From NCBI GenBank assembly GCA_009838515.1, contig VXRL01000016.1, positions 124,001 to 188,000 of the forward strand: DNA of 64,000 nucleotides, read 5' to 3'. Within the stretch, counting starts at the first letter, position 1. Each line of letters opens with the position of its first letter. The DNA is from Terriglobia bacterium. GTDB lineage: Bacteria > Acidobacteriota > Terriglobia > Bryobacterales > UBA6623. Shown piece after piece: positions 10,601-19,510 of the stretch. The translations under genes and the position numbers were made by a program. The notes under the pieces are model-generated. The model saw only the letters and a program-made list of their open reading frames with translations, did no database searches and had not been told where the DNA came from.

Positions 10601-10974
10601 TCGAGGCGAGTGCGACGGCGGTCTCGGCAATTGCTGCCTCCGTGGAGCGATTCGAGTCATGGCTCGACCGGATCGGCACTCAGGAGGTGCTCAGAGAATG
10701 GCCCCTGCTGATGCTGGACGGGAGCGGTTCGGTCGTTTCGGGAACCGCTGACCTGATCGCTTGTGCCCCAGGTGGCGTCTGGGTCATCGATCACAAGTCT
10801 GACAACATCGACGATCCTGCCGAGGCCTTCCAGAAGTACCGCAGCCAACTCGATTCGTATGCCGCCGCCTTGGCCGCCCAAGACATGCGTGTGCTCGGGG
10901 TGGGAATTAACTGGATCCGGCTCGGCGTGGTGACGCTACGCGATGTCGCGAATGCTGACCGGCAGAAGTGCTAA
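7618..10974 (+). CDS. addA: AddA-like UvrD-family helicase/nuclease
   Basis: Walker A GAGSGKT, motif II VDEFQDTN, VGDLKQAIMGFQGA, QNWRSQPRLM, TWHGSKGLEWPVV, YVAITRARDRL; C-terminal GTADLIACAPGGVWVIDHKSD PD-(D/E)XK domain. Start could be TTG 7618 or ATG 7621. Confidence 0.9.
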   Translation: MMTPLQGLSIVPAGAGSGKTFAIQQRLGEWVASGKVAPEKIMAVTYTEAAATELRERINSKLLDLGHVDEALRLSEAYITTIHGFGLRVLAEFAFDAGASPKPRLLNDYEQSTLIRRALARTDTADKIAERLEAFGYSYDFSTNRAAVDVFRDDILAVIGILRSIGANSDGRTDRLIVKTAERLIDSYGRTANEDKIRETVQDSVSALLREFPECMDRAYGASAAAREDFIRDFRNLTRALHSEGLGNDWRLWQALRTLRTSNKRLKLPEWYDTLAYRVKEAAARLHDHPGPREHAIEHVTALLSAADGALQHYDEAKRQAGLVDYDDMISMAGRLLRTQPAVLATLAGRIDCMVVDEFQDTNPLQFELLWKLRDAGVPTLIVGDLKQAIMGFQGADPRLFEAMIDNNPDEASPLTQNWRSQPRLMHAINAFGRALFPSKPNYAPLQPRAPASPLEPLEIVWFPSNTRSGGRRARAYTIGERIQQLLADPNQRVIDPETKRPRRLRGGDIAVLCQTHAALTTYATMLRAAGLQVNCTEDGWLQSRAVQLAWYALSYLANSADRHAALYLAVTELGSLSLEQGLRQLIEQDRVEEPLLRKLDALVEGVADRTIYALVADTLATMKLFDHVSLWPDGEQARANLVHLMGLAAEFMNSNREALAHGGYHGSGIQTFLAWLRTKAEQDDRQPEKKVLDEDAVVLRTWHGSKGLEWPVVAVCQLDHEFGARLPELALGYESFGDLSRLLQQVRIDYWPEHACPERNVVARIALRAAAETEARRLLYVAITRARDRLILEWPEYLEKRWQDEAGVLGRIAEALNSGNQSLYEQPEAVARNILQDLGNQLAEKVPAKSSFWSLLRNHCRLDRDYRKDSGERNPTLVVDGEKIPCLASKGYVELPGSVRSADPAEPRQLPVTGRRAILPARAPSELTPDSRKPSEIGDTYEAPAPVHNERYGDGPAVDVDLFGAELGTFLHRCFEVLGSRPDLAPRIPELTGVEASATAVSAIAASVERFESWLDRIGTQEVLREWPLLMLDGSGSVVSGTADLIACAPGGVWVIDHKSDNIDDPAEAFQKYRSQLDSYAAALAAQDMRVLGVGINWIRLGVVTLRDVANADRQKC

Positions 10975-10978
10975 AGCC

Positions 10979-11893
10979 TTACAGGACGGGCTCGTAGCGG
11001 GCCATGAGCGACTCCAGCTCCTTCACTTCTTCCGGTCGCACATCCGGCAGGGGAGGTCGTACCGGGCCTGCCGGCTTGCCCAAGATTTCCATAGCCTTCT
11101 TCATGATGCTGACTTCGTAGCCCTTGCGACGGGCACGCATGGCGTACAGGGGCAGCACGTAGTTGCGCATCAGCCGGCCTAGGCTGGGGTAGTCGAGCAT
11201 CGAGGCCCGTTCGTGCAGCTGCAACGAAAGCCGAGGGGCGATCGTGGCGATGCTCGAGGTGTACGTGCGCACGCCGATGGCGTAGTAGCCGGGGACCATG
11301 TCGTCGCCGATCCCGCCGATCCAGTGCAGCTTGTCGCCGCAGCGCTCCATGATGCGCTGGTAGTTGCGAATGTCGCCCTGCCCTTCCTTGAGCGCGATCA
11401 GGTTCGGGATTTCGGACGCCAGCCGGAAGACCTGCGACGGACTCAAGTTGACGGTGTCCCGCGAATACAAGAACAGGCCTAGGTCTACTGCCTCGCCAAT
11501 CGCCTTGTAATAGCGCACCAGTCCCTCGAAATCAGCATTCGGATAGTAGGGCGGAAACATCAAGATTCCGTGGGCGCCCGCCTCTTGGGCCTTGCGCGCG
11601 AGTTCGACCGACAGCCCGCCGCCGAACCCCACCCCTGCCAGCACTGCGGTCTTGTCCCCGACTTCTGCCACCGTGGCTTCTACCAGCTGCACGTGCTCCT
11701 CCGGAGTCACCGAGTAGAGCTCCCCCGTGCCGCCTGCGGCGACCACCGCGCAGAGCGGAAATTTCACCATCTCGGCGACGTTGGTCCGGTAGGCGTCGAT
11801 GTCCAGCGAATAGTCGGACTTGAAGTTTGTGACCGGGAAAGCGATCACGCCCTCCAGCCGCGCGCGCAGTTCAGACGGCGTCATAGAACCCAT
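10979..11893 (-). CDS. 5-dehydro-4-deoxyglucarate dehydratase-like (DHDPS superfamily)
   Basis: 304 aa; FPVTNFKSDYSLDIDAYRTNVAEMV...AAGGTGELYSVTPEEH...LKEGQGDIRNYQRIM. Confidence 0.85.
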   Translation of the reverse strand: MGSMTPSELRARLEGVIAFPVTNFKSDYSLDIDAYRTNVAEMVKFPLCAVVAAGGTGELYSVTPEEHVQLVEATVAEVGDKTAVLAGVGFGGGLSVELARKAQEAGAHGILMFPPYYPNADFEGLVRYYKAIGEAVDLGLFLYSRDTVNLSPSQVFRLASEIPNLIALKEGQGDIRNYQRIMERCGDKLHWIGGIGDDMVPGYYAIGVRTYTSSIATIAPRLSLQLHERASMLDYPSLGRLMRNYVLPLYAMRARRKGYEVSIMKKAMEILGKPAGPVRPPLPDVRPEEVKELESLMARYEPVL

Positions 11894-11942
11894 TGTCGCA
11901 CCGGCAATTTCGGCACTTCGGAAAGCGAGTCCCGTGGGGCGC

Positions 11943-13184
11943 TCAAACCTGCACGATCCCGGAAATGTCGATCAGATGCAGCTGCCGGCCCTCCCCGCCG
12001 TGCGGTGAATCGATGACTACCTTGGTCCCGTCCGGGCTGAACCTCGGGTGGGTATCACAACGCCACTCGCCGCTGTACTCGGCAGGGGAATAGAAATGGC
12101 CCAGTGGCACGCGGCGGCCGCTGCTGACCTCGTACAGGTACGGATGCTGCAGGCGATCCTCGTCCGGGTAGGTGTCGTTTAGGATCCACGCGTTTCCCGG
12201 CAGATAGGTGCAATGGCCGTTTAGCGGCATCACTTCGGGGCCGATGACTTCCGTCTCCTCCGTGCGGTCCCGATATAGGTAGAACTTGTCCTCGTGCGTT
12301 GGGTGCCATGCCCACGCCAACACTGTCTGGGGATCGCGCCAGATGAAGTGGGAAGTCTTGCCGTAAGGATCCAGCACGTATGGCTCCGAGCCATCGCTGC
12401 CCACCGTGAACATGCGCGTGCCGAACCGGCCCCGCCCGTCCGCCGCGCGCCAGCGATGCAAGAAGATCAGGCGCGATCCGTCGGGAGAGACCAGAAGGTG
12501 ATTAAAGTAGTGCTTCATGCCGGCCGTCTCGGCATGTGGATTCGGGATCGCTGCGGCCTCGGCCACCGAGACCAGCAGCTCTCTCTCGCCACTGGCGAGG
12601 TCCACCTTCCATATGCCGACATCATCCGGAGCTAGCACCTCGGAGTTAGGATCCGGGATACCGACATAGCCGTAGCCGGGTCGCGTGTCGTTGAGCCTGC
12701 GGAAGTCGGTCGAGACTGCCCAAGCGCCGTCGGGAGAGAGCGCGTAGACGGCGGACGGGATCGTGCGCATCGCTCCACTGCTCACGTCTAGGATCCGGCT
12801 GACGTACGCACCGTCTTCACGGTCGTTCCAGATCACCTCGCTGGACGAGCCGGGAATCCACTGCAGCATGCAGCCCTGCTGCCATCCCCAAGCCGTGCTG
12901 CTGCCCAAGTCGGTCCAACGGTCGCCGTCCTCGAGATCGACCATGCCGATGCGGATCTCGTCGTCGGCCTGGGGAGAGCGGTGCTCGAAGTCGACTTCCA
13001 TGCCCAACACCAAGCGGCTGGCGGGATCGAACTCAAGCTTGTCGTAGTAGCCGAACCAATGATGCTTCGGCCCATGTGTCAGAGTTCTAGCTGGCGGCAG
13101 CTTGACAGTCGCTTTCGTCCCACAAGCGGTCGCTACGCTCGCCGAACAGGCGGCGATAAATTCGCGGCGCGTTTGTCCCAGCAT
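11943..13184 (-). CDS. Tat-signal TolB/oligogalacturonate-lyase-like beta-propeller protein
   Basis: 413 aa; twin-Arg N-terminus MLGQTRREFIAACSASVATAC; repeated SPDG(A/S) blades and ...RFSPDGTKVVIDSPHGGEGRQLHLIDI. Confidence 0.65.
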   Translation of the reverse strand: MLGQTRREFIAACSASVATACGTKATVKLPPARTLTHGPKHHWFGYYDKLEFDPASRLVLGMEVDFEHRSPQADDEIRIGMVDLEDGDRWTDLGSSTAWGWQQGCMLQWIPGSSSEVIWNDREDGAYVSRILDVSSGAMRTIPSAVYALSPDGAWAVSTDFRRLNDTRPGYGYVGIPDPNSEVLAPDDVGIWKVDLASGERELLVSVAEAAAIPNPHAETAGMKHYFNHLLVSPDGSRLIFLHRWRAADGRGRFGTRMFTVGSDGSEPYVLDPYGKTSHFIWRDPQTVLAWAWHPTHEDKFYLYRDRTEETEVIGPEVMPLNGHCTYLPGNAWILNDTYPDEDRLQHPYLYEVSSGRRVPLGHFYSPAEYSGEWRCDTHPRFSPDGTKVVIDSPHGGEGRQLHLIDISGIVQV

Positions 13185-13294
13185 CCGCGACTACAGTAGC
13201 ACCGCGAGTCGGAATAGGGTGATTGTGGGACGGATCTAGAAACGAGCAAATTGAGGTGAGGGAAGGAGAGGGTAGCAGGGGGACGTAGCCCCCC

Positions 13295-13534
13295 TTATTG
13301 GAGAAGTAGTTGGAGGAGGTCGAACTCCATGACCGGGCGCGCCCCGCGGTGGAACAGCAAGACATTTCCCTCCGCCGTAGTGGCGACCGCTGCGACCTCG
13401 CTCTACTGCGACGGTGCGGGCGTTCCGGCCGCAGTCGTGGCGGGAAGCGGCCATTCGACTTCTCTGAGCCGCTGCTGGGAACTCGCCGAGCAAGCGGCCG
13501 CGACAGCGACAAGGCATGTGCAAACCGAGCGCAT
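13295..13534 (-). pseudogene. Remnant of an NHL-repeat / six-bladed beta-propeller lipoprotein N-terminus
   Basis: One frame: MRSVCTCLVAVAAACSASSQQRLREVEWPLPATTAAGTPAPSQ-TAG-SEVAAVATTAEGNVLLFHRGARPVMEFD..., in-frame TAG at 13403-13405, then loss of homology-like sequence and TAA at 13295-13297. Confidence 0.5.
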
Positions 13535-13545
13535 CGTAAGTCCAG

Positions 13546-14547
13546 TCAGGCCCTCAAGTACGGCTCGAGAGCCGCGAAGTTGTGCTCGATTTCCGCCACC
13601 GCGTCCCGCGAGTAGACGTAGTCGCCGCGTCGTGACGCTGTGGTCTTGAAGACGCCGCGGCGCTTCATCATGTACGACCGCAGCCCGGGAATGGCCTGCT
13701 CGAGGTTGGTCATTAGCAACAGCTTGCTGTACACCTCGCGAACCTCGTCGCGCTTGCCCGCCAAGTGCAGGTCCCAGAGGTGCGCGTAAACGTCGCCGTA
13801 CATCGGACCGCCAGTCAGCGTGCCGTCCATTCCCAAGCGCATCTCGTAGCTCCATCCACGGGCGCGGAAAGCGCCGAGGATGATCTTGATCGCCCCAGGG
13901 CGATGCTTCGCCATCGCCTTCATGCGCTCGATAGCCGTCGCTACGCTCCGGTATTCCTCCTTCAGGTAGCCGAAGTTGTCGAATTTGCCGCCCATTTCCA
14001 CAATGAACTCGACGGTCGGCTCGACCTTCGGCGATCCGCCGGCTGTCTGTATGAACACCGGGCGCCGAGCAACCTTGCAGAGTTCGCTGTAGTACTCACG
14101 ATAGTCGTCGAGTGATTGCGCCCGCGTTGGCGGGATGGCGATGACAGCGTCCGGCTCCAGATCCTCAGCGCGCCGGGCGAACTCAAGCATGGACGGCGTG
14201 TCTTCCGCCTGCACGCCGAGGACGAGGGCCGGCTTGCGCCCCTTGGCGGCCCTGGCAATGACTTCCATGCCGCGCATCCGCTCGTGTTTCGAGAGATAGC
14301 CCAGGTCGCTGGCGTTTTGGGGCCAGACCATGCCTTGGACGCCGCAACGGTCCAGGAACTCGACTTCGGCCTCGAGGTCGCTGTAGTCGATCGCCTTGCT
14401 CGCCGTGTACGGCGTTGCCAGGATCATGAACGCCCCGCGCAGGGGCTTCTCTGCCAATGCGGCCTCGGTCCGTCCCGGCGATGCCAGCGCAGCGGAGGCG
14501 AGGAGCCCGAAGCTGTCGCGACGAGTGAACCGGGCAGGGCAGGCCAT
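13546..14547 (-). CDS. DHDPS/NAL-family lyase with twin-arginine-type signal
   Basis: 333 aa; FTRRDSFGLLASAALASPGRTEAAL leader, TIM-barrel DHDPS-like core with YLKEE Schiff-base Lys region. Confidence 0.8.
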   Translation of the reverse strand: MACPARFTRRDSFGLLASAALASPGRTEAALAEKPLRGAFMILATPYTASKAIDYSDLEAEVEFLDRCGVQGMVWPQNASDLGYLSKHERMRGMEVIARAAKGRKPALVLGVQAEDTPSMLEFARRAEDLEPDAVIAIPPTRAQSLDDYREYYSELCKVARRPVFIQTAGGSPKVEPTVEFIVEMGGKFDNFGYLKEEYRSVATAIERMKAMAKHRPGAIKIILGAFRARGWSYEMRLGMDGTLTGGPMYGDVYAHLWDLHLAGKRDEVREVYSKLLLMTNLEQAIPGLRSYMMKRRGVFKTTASRRGDYVYSRDAVAEIEHNFAALEPYLRA

Positions 14548-14703
14548 GGTGGGCTCCGAGGTGATTGTAACCCCGTACGATTCCTTCGGTTTCGTGCCGA
14601 CCCCCGAATGCCACTACGGGCAGCCCTCGGTGCCGGTCACCCCGGCGCCCGCCGGATCGAGTTGTCGCCGACCGGGCGTCGCGTCTTACACGGGCTACCG
14701 CGT

Positions 14704-15879
14704 CTACCCGGAAACGCTCCACGTGGCCTGGCGCAGGACAGCGTAGGGCGAGCCCGCCATTCTTTCGTACCAAACCGTGACGAGCGAGCCATCGTCCAGT
14801 TCGACCGTGGAGGGGTAGCCTAGGTCTCCGCCTTCCCCATCGTCGGAGAGCGTCATTGGCCCGGACCAGGAAACTCCGCTGTCTTCGCTCAGCCGGGCTT
14901 GATTGCCGAACGGCTGGCGCCTGTGTCCATAGCTCATCAGCAGTCGCCCGTCGCGCAAACGCAACAGGTGCGAAGGCAGGCCCCAAACACCGGTCGCATG
15001 CGGGGTGGACCATGTGAGCCCGCCATCATCGGACTCCGTCTGGAGGATCTCGCGCTCGTTGGACTTGTTGTGGTTGCGGATTTGGGCGACCAACCGCCCG
15101 TCGGTCGCCTCGGCAATGTGAAGCTCGTGGTATTCGGCGAAGTCGTCCCCGCCGCGCGTCGGGATCTCGGCAAGCCAGCGCCAGGTCATGCCGTCGTCGC
15201 GGGAATCCGCAACGCCGATCCGCCGCTTCTCGTGCCAGAGACGCTTCCCGGCATAAATGATTCGTCCGTCGGACAGCGCGATCGGACCGTGCGGGCTGTT
15301 CACGGGCACGCGGTAGGGAGCGGACCAAGTCACGCCCGCATCGGTCGAGCGCAGCATCCAGGTGCCCAGCATCTGCTCGCGCTCGGCGGCCGGCATGCGC
15401 GCGTGCGCGGACTGCCAAGCGGAGATTCTCTCCGCGGTCCAATCCGTGAAGCGGTCACTCGTGCCTGCCTCGGCTTGGTTGAGGTACTCGACGTAGGCCA
15501 GCGACGTGAACGTCGTGACGAGCAATGACCCTTCCGCCGTCTCGCACACGCCGGCGTCCCGGTCGTCAATGGCCGAGTCCATCAGGATTCTCGGCCAGCT
15601 CCAAGATTCGCCTCCGTCCCTGGACCGCATCATTTCCACCCAGCCGAACGGGCACACATGCGCCTGCCTGCCCCCTGAGCAAACGACAATGAGCTCGCCG
15701 TTCGAACGTCTCGCTACGGTGGGCCAGCCGTGGTAGAGATCCGGGCGCTTGCTGATTGTGCGGACTCGGGTCACCCTTGCTGCGGGACTGGCGGCAGACG
15801 CGGCACTGCTCGCGATGCAGCCGGCGCCCGTGGCGAGGGTTCGGATTAGCTCCCGTCGCGTGCTCGGAGGCTTGAACAC
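14704..15879 (-). CDS. Sialidase (BNR-repeat) family exported protein
   Basis: RSRDGGESWSWPRI, RSTDAGVTWSAPYRV, DSRDDGMTWRWLAEI, SEDSGVSWSGPM Asp-box repeats; start set to GTG 15879 because the ORF-track extension to 16527 runs antisense into the next gene. Confidence 0.8.
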   Translation of the reverse strand: MFKPPSTRRELIRTLATGAGCIASSAASAASPAARVTRVRTISKRPDLYHGWPTVARRSNGELIVVCSGGRQAHVCPFGWVEMMRSRDGGESWSWPRILMDSAIDDRDAGVCETAEGSLLVTTFTSLAYVEYLNQAEAGTSDRFTDWTAERISAWQSAHARMPAAEREQMLGTWMLRSTDAGVTWSAPYRVPVNSPHGPIALSDGRIIYAGKRLWHEKRRIGVADSRDDGMTWRWLAEIPTRGGDDFAEYHELHIAEATDGRLVAQIRNHNKSNEREILQTESDDGGLTWSTPHATGVWGLPSHLLRLRDGRLLMSYGHRRQPFGNQARLSEDSGVSWSGPMTLSDDGEGGDLGYPSTVELDDGSLVTVWYERMAGSPYAVLRQATWSVSG

Positions 15880-16050
15880 GACAAAGAGCTTATCGGATTC
15901 GGAACTCCGATTGCCCGACCCGCGCTCGCTGCCGTAGCCGTGGGCACGGAAGAACCGGCGGTGCGGGGCGCGCCGCTCCGGCTGTCGGCAACGCGGAATG
16001 CGGCCCGCATTCCGGGGTGCTACGATTGCCTCGGCCCCGGTGCCTGGACC

Positions 16051-17391
16051 GTGCCAGACCGAGTTCCTAACATTCTCTTCCTGCACGTCGATCAGATGCA
16101 CGCGGACGCTGTTTCTGCATTCGGCTCGCGATACTGCGCCACGCCGGCAATCGACCGCTTGGTTGCGGATGGCGTGTCGTTTCGCCGTGCGTACGCGGCC
16201 CAGCCGGTCTGCTGCCCCGCGCGGGCAAGCTGGTTCACTGGACGGACCCCGCTCGAACATGGGGTGCTGACCAACGCCGTTCCGATCAATCCCGAATTGC
16301 CCGACCTGGGCCAATGGCTGCGCGAGCACGGCGACTACGAGACCGCCTACGCCGGGAAATGGCACATTCCTGGACGTGACGTAGCGGACAGCTTCGACTA
16401 CCTGCACCCCGGAACGGGCATGGGAGAGATCGGTGACGGCGATGTCGGACGTGCGGGTGCGGCCTTCCTGCGCAACCGGACATCGGAGCGGCCGTTTTTC
16501 CTTTCGATCGGCTTCCTCAACCCGCACGACTGTTGCTACACCTGCGGCGCGGGCGGCGGCGTAGGAAAGTTCAGCTACGCTTCATCGATCGAGGGCGAGT
16601 TGCCCCCGCTTCCCGAAAACTTCGATCCGGATCTGCCCTGGCTGTCGGACGAGCAGCGCGGCCGCGTCGGCCATTGGAGTGAACTGGACTGGCGCTATTA
16701 CATCTACTCCTGCTACCGGCAGACCGAAATGGCCGACGCGCACGTCGGCTTGGTCTACGACGCGCTTCGCCGTTCGCGCTTTGCCGAGAACACGCTCGTG
16801 CTGTTCGCGGCCGACCATGGCGAGGGGATGGGGCATCACGGCCGCATCCTCAAGAACTTCTTGGAGGAGGAGTCGTGGCGCGTTCCCACCATCATGGTCC
16901 CCCCGGGTCCGGTCCGCGAGCGCTCGGAAGAGGACAGGCTCGTTTCCAGCCTCGATATCCCGGCTACGATTTGCGACTACGCCGGGGTCCCGCCGCTCCC
17001 CGACGCCGACGTGGGTCGCAGCTTGCGGTCGCTAGCCGGGGGCGACCCATCCGGCTGGCGGACCTACGTGTTTGGTGAAACCGAGCATTCGGCGGCGGTG
17101 CAAGACGGCCGCTGGAAGGCGATCTTCTATCCGCGATCGCCAACTCGGATGTTCGATCTGGCGGATGACCCCCTCGAGACTCGCAACCTCGCGGCGTCAC
17201 CCGCTCACAAAGCGGAGCTCGGCCGGTTGGCGGAGACCCTGCGGGGCTACGTCCGCGGCCGAGCGGTCTACTCCAGGCTCGGCGAGGATGCGCCGGGTGT
17301 CGACCGCAGCGGACAGACCCGCAGGGAGCGGTTGCGCAAGGCTCGGATTTGGTACGAGAGCATTGCCGCGGGGTCCGGGTTGACGGTATGA
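16051..17391 (+). CDS. Type I sulfatase
   Basis: PNILFLHVDQMHADAVSAFGS...PVCCPARASWFTGRTP (CxPxR formylglycine motif); GTG 16051 chosen inside ORF 15940-17391. Confidence 0.85.
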   Translation: MPDRVPNILFLHVDQMHADAVSAFGSRYCATPAIDRLVADGVSFRRAYAAQPVCCPARASWFTGRTPLEHGVLTNAVPINPELPDLGQWLREHGDYETAYAGKWHIPGRDVADSFDYLHPGTGMGEIGDGDVGRAGAAFLRNRTSERPFFLSIGFLNPHDCCYTCGAGGGVGKFSYASSIEGELPPLPENFDPDLPWLSDEQRGRVGHWSELDWRYYIYSCYRQTEMADAHVGLVYDALRRSRFAENTLVLFAADHGEGMGHHGRILKNFLEEESWRVPTIMVPPGPVRERSEEDRLVSSLDIPATICDYAGVPPLPDADVGRSLRSLAGGDPSGWRTYVFGETEHSAAVQDGRWKAIFYPRSPTRMFDLADDPLETRNLAASPAHKAELGRLAETLRGYVRGRAVYSRLGEDAPGVDRSGQTRRERLRKARIWYESIAAGSGLTV

Positions 17392-18179
17392 GCGGGTCGA
17401 CAAGGCGAGACGCGCTGGGCCTGGCCGGGGCAGTCGCCGCGCTCGCAACCGCTGGTCGCCTACCTTTGCTAGGCGCCCCCGCTGGCCTGCCGGTCGGGCT
17501 ATCGCCCGTCCAGGGCTTTCTGCGACGACATGCGCCGTCCGGCCAAGCGTCCCGGGGTTCTTCCCAAGAGTACGCGGTCCTGCGGTGGCGAGCGACCGAC
17601 CCGGGCACCGGCGAGACCACCAATCAGGAGATTGGCAGGCTGCAACTGCACGTTGAGCGCCAAGCAGACCAAGTGGTTGTGAATGTGATGCAAACCACTC
17701 GCTACTCCAAGCCCCTGAACCGCCTGGAGGCGGAAATCGTCTGCAGTCCCGATCCGCTCCTGTCACTTCGGAGCTGGAAGCTCGACAGCACGGTCGAGGA
17801 ACGCGACGACGGTCGGTACGCGATATCGGGTCGGCGCGACGGAGACACGGTCCGCATCAAGGATGGCATGTCAGAGCGGGTCTTCGATGTCGCGGGGCCG
17901 CTGGTTTCTCAATGGACGCTGGCGCTCGCGACCGGTGGCGGTCCTCCGCCGCAGACGCGCTGCGGCTTGCTCGAGGATCTCCTCTTGTACAAGCCGGACC
18001 AACGCCTGGTCGCGGAAGCGACGGTCGAAGTGCCGTTCTTGGACGGTTCGCACCAACTCCGGTGCTGCTCGCAACGCGGACCGGCGGTGCTGCCCGTCCA
18101 CTACTTCGCGGACGCGCGCGGACGGACGCAGCTTGTCACGCAAGGGGCTTTGGCGTGGGCCCTGGCAGAGTCATCGTAA
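17388..18179 (+). CDS. Tat-signal protein of unknown function, translationally coupled to the sulfatase
   Basis: ATG 17388 overlaps the sulfatase TGA (ATGA); MSGSTRRDALGLAGAVAALATAGRLPLLGAPAG twin-Arg leader. Confidence 0.65.
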   Translation: MSGSTRRDALGLAGAVAALATAGRLPLLGAPAGLPVGLSPVQGFLRRHAPSGQASRGSSQEYAVLRWRATDPGTGETTNQEIGRLQLHVERQADQVVVNVMQTTRYSKPLNRLEAEIVCSPDPLLSLRSWKLDSTVEERDDGRYAISGRRDGDTVRIKDGMSERVFDVAGPLVSQWTLALATGGGPPPQTRCGLLEDLLLYKPDQRLVAEATVEVPFLDGSHQLRCCSQRGPAVLPVHYFADARGRTQLVTQGALAWALAESS

Positions 18180-18195
18180 CCTCCCGCCAACGGCT

Positions 18196-19092
18196 TCAGA
18201 GATTGGAGAGGAAGTCCCTCAGAGCGGCGAGGAGCGCTGCCTTCTCCTCCCGTCGGACGTTGTGTCCGGCACCGTCGATATGCACGATCCTGCCGCTCTT
18301 CAACACCGCGGCGACCGCGTCGTTCTTCTTGCGGGTTTCGTCGTCGGCGTCCGCCTTGAGGATCAACGTCGGAACCCCGATCTTCGCGAACAGCTCGGTC
18401 ATCGGCGGCCTCTCCGCAAACGTGCGGTATCGATAGGCGTTGCTTGGATGGTGCAGCCGCTTCGAGGGCGCCCAGATGCGGCACTCCTCAAGTCCCCACT
18501 TGGGTGACGACTCGACGCATCCTTTGACGAGATCGTCGTAGCTTGTTTGGTTGCGCGCCAATATGCGTGCGTGCGCTCCCTCCACGTTCATCGTGCCGCG
18601 TCCAGTGCGAGGCTGGCGAGGCAGCAACCCGGGGTCCTCGAGCACGATCGCACGCGCCATGTCGGGGTATTTCGCCGCGAACCAAGCGGCCGAAGAGGCG
18701 CCCATCGAATGGCCCATCACGATCGGCCTGTCGAGCTTGAGTTCGCGAATCAGCGCCGCGACATCTTCGGCTAGCACATCGGCTGGGTCCGATGCCTTTG
18801 CGGGATCGGACCAGCCGTGCCCGCGCGCGTCGGGCAGAACCACGTCGTAATCAGAGGTCAGCTCCTTCGCGAGGCTCGTCCAGCATAATCCGTCGTCCGA
18901 TGATCCATGCAACATGACGAGCACCGGCTTCTCGCCCCCGGTTCGCCAGTAATGGATTCGGATTCCGTTGGCCATCACGAAACTGTCCGTCCAGCCCGCC
19001 GGAGGCGCGGGAGGCTGCCCCCCGAGCGCAGCCATGCTGGCGGCCATTGCCACCAGCGGCAGGACAAGCGTTCGTCTCGCTATGTTTCGCAT
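18196..19092 (-). CDS. Exported alpha/beta hydrolase
   Basis: 298 aa; signal peptide, HGSSDDGLCWTSLA, nucleophile elbow GHSMGASSA, DGAGHNVRREEKAAL. Confidence 0.85.
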   Translation of the reverse strand: MRNIARRTLVLPLVAMAASMAALGGQPPAPPAGWTDSFVMANGIRIHYWRTGGEKPVLVMLHGSSDDGLCWTSLAKELTSDYDVVLPDARGHGWSDPAKASDPADVLAEDVAALIRELKLDRPIVMGHSMGASSAAWFAAKYPDMARAIVLEDPGLLPRQPRTGRGTMNVEGAHARILARNQTSYDDLVKGCVESSPKWGLEECRIWAPSKRLHHPSNAYRYRTFAERPPMTELFAKIGVPTLILKADADDETRKKNDAVAAVLKSGRIVHIDGAGHNVRREEKAALLAALRDFLSNL

Positions 19093-19227
19093 GGCAGTTC
19101 GCCTGGTTCGCGTCGTAGTCTAGCACTCGATGGCAGAGGGCGTTAGGTCAAAAGGGTAGGGAGTTCACATCCTCAGTTTGCATTGGTTTCGCGGCAATCA
19201 CAGGCAGTGACGGCGACGAATCGTGGC

Positions 19228-19510
19228 TGGGGAATCCGCGGGCATCTTCTCTAACTTGGAGCGGTAGCCCGCGCTCTGTCAATTTCCGCAACAGCACTAG
19301 CCCTGCTACTGATTTCGGCTTGCAACCCCTCTGGAGACACAGGGCCTGAGGGAGCAGCACCTGCGGCGTCGCCGCGCCAATCGTTCCAAGACGATAACGG
19401 CCACACAGTGGCTGTGCTGGCTGGCAGCACGCTCTACCTCAGTGCGATCTCGCCGACCGATCCGAATTCCCCGATAGCCGACCAGACACACTCGGCAATG
19501 CCACGGCTCG
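19228..19510 (+). repeat. Partial duplication, copy A, of the 5' end of the RidA-lipoprotein gene
   Basis: Ungapped match at constant offset 1324 to 20552-20834; 22 mismatches counted by eye over 19251-19510 (about 91% identity). Confidence 0.9.

Noticed and set aside
14548-14703. Possible small gene between the DHDPS-like and sialidase-like genes (…VIVTPYDSFGFVPTPECHYGQPSVPVTPAP…)
   Set aside because: Only about 50 codons, no homology recognised and no convincing start; left unannotated.
15880-16527. N-terminal extension of the sialidase ORF (607 aa version)
   Set aside because: Extension runs antisense through the sulfatase 5' end; sialidase homology begins only after FKPPSTRREL.
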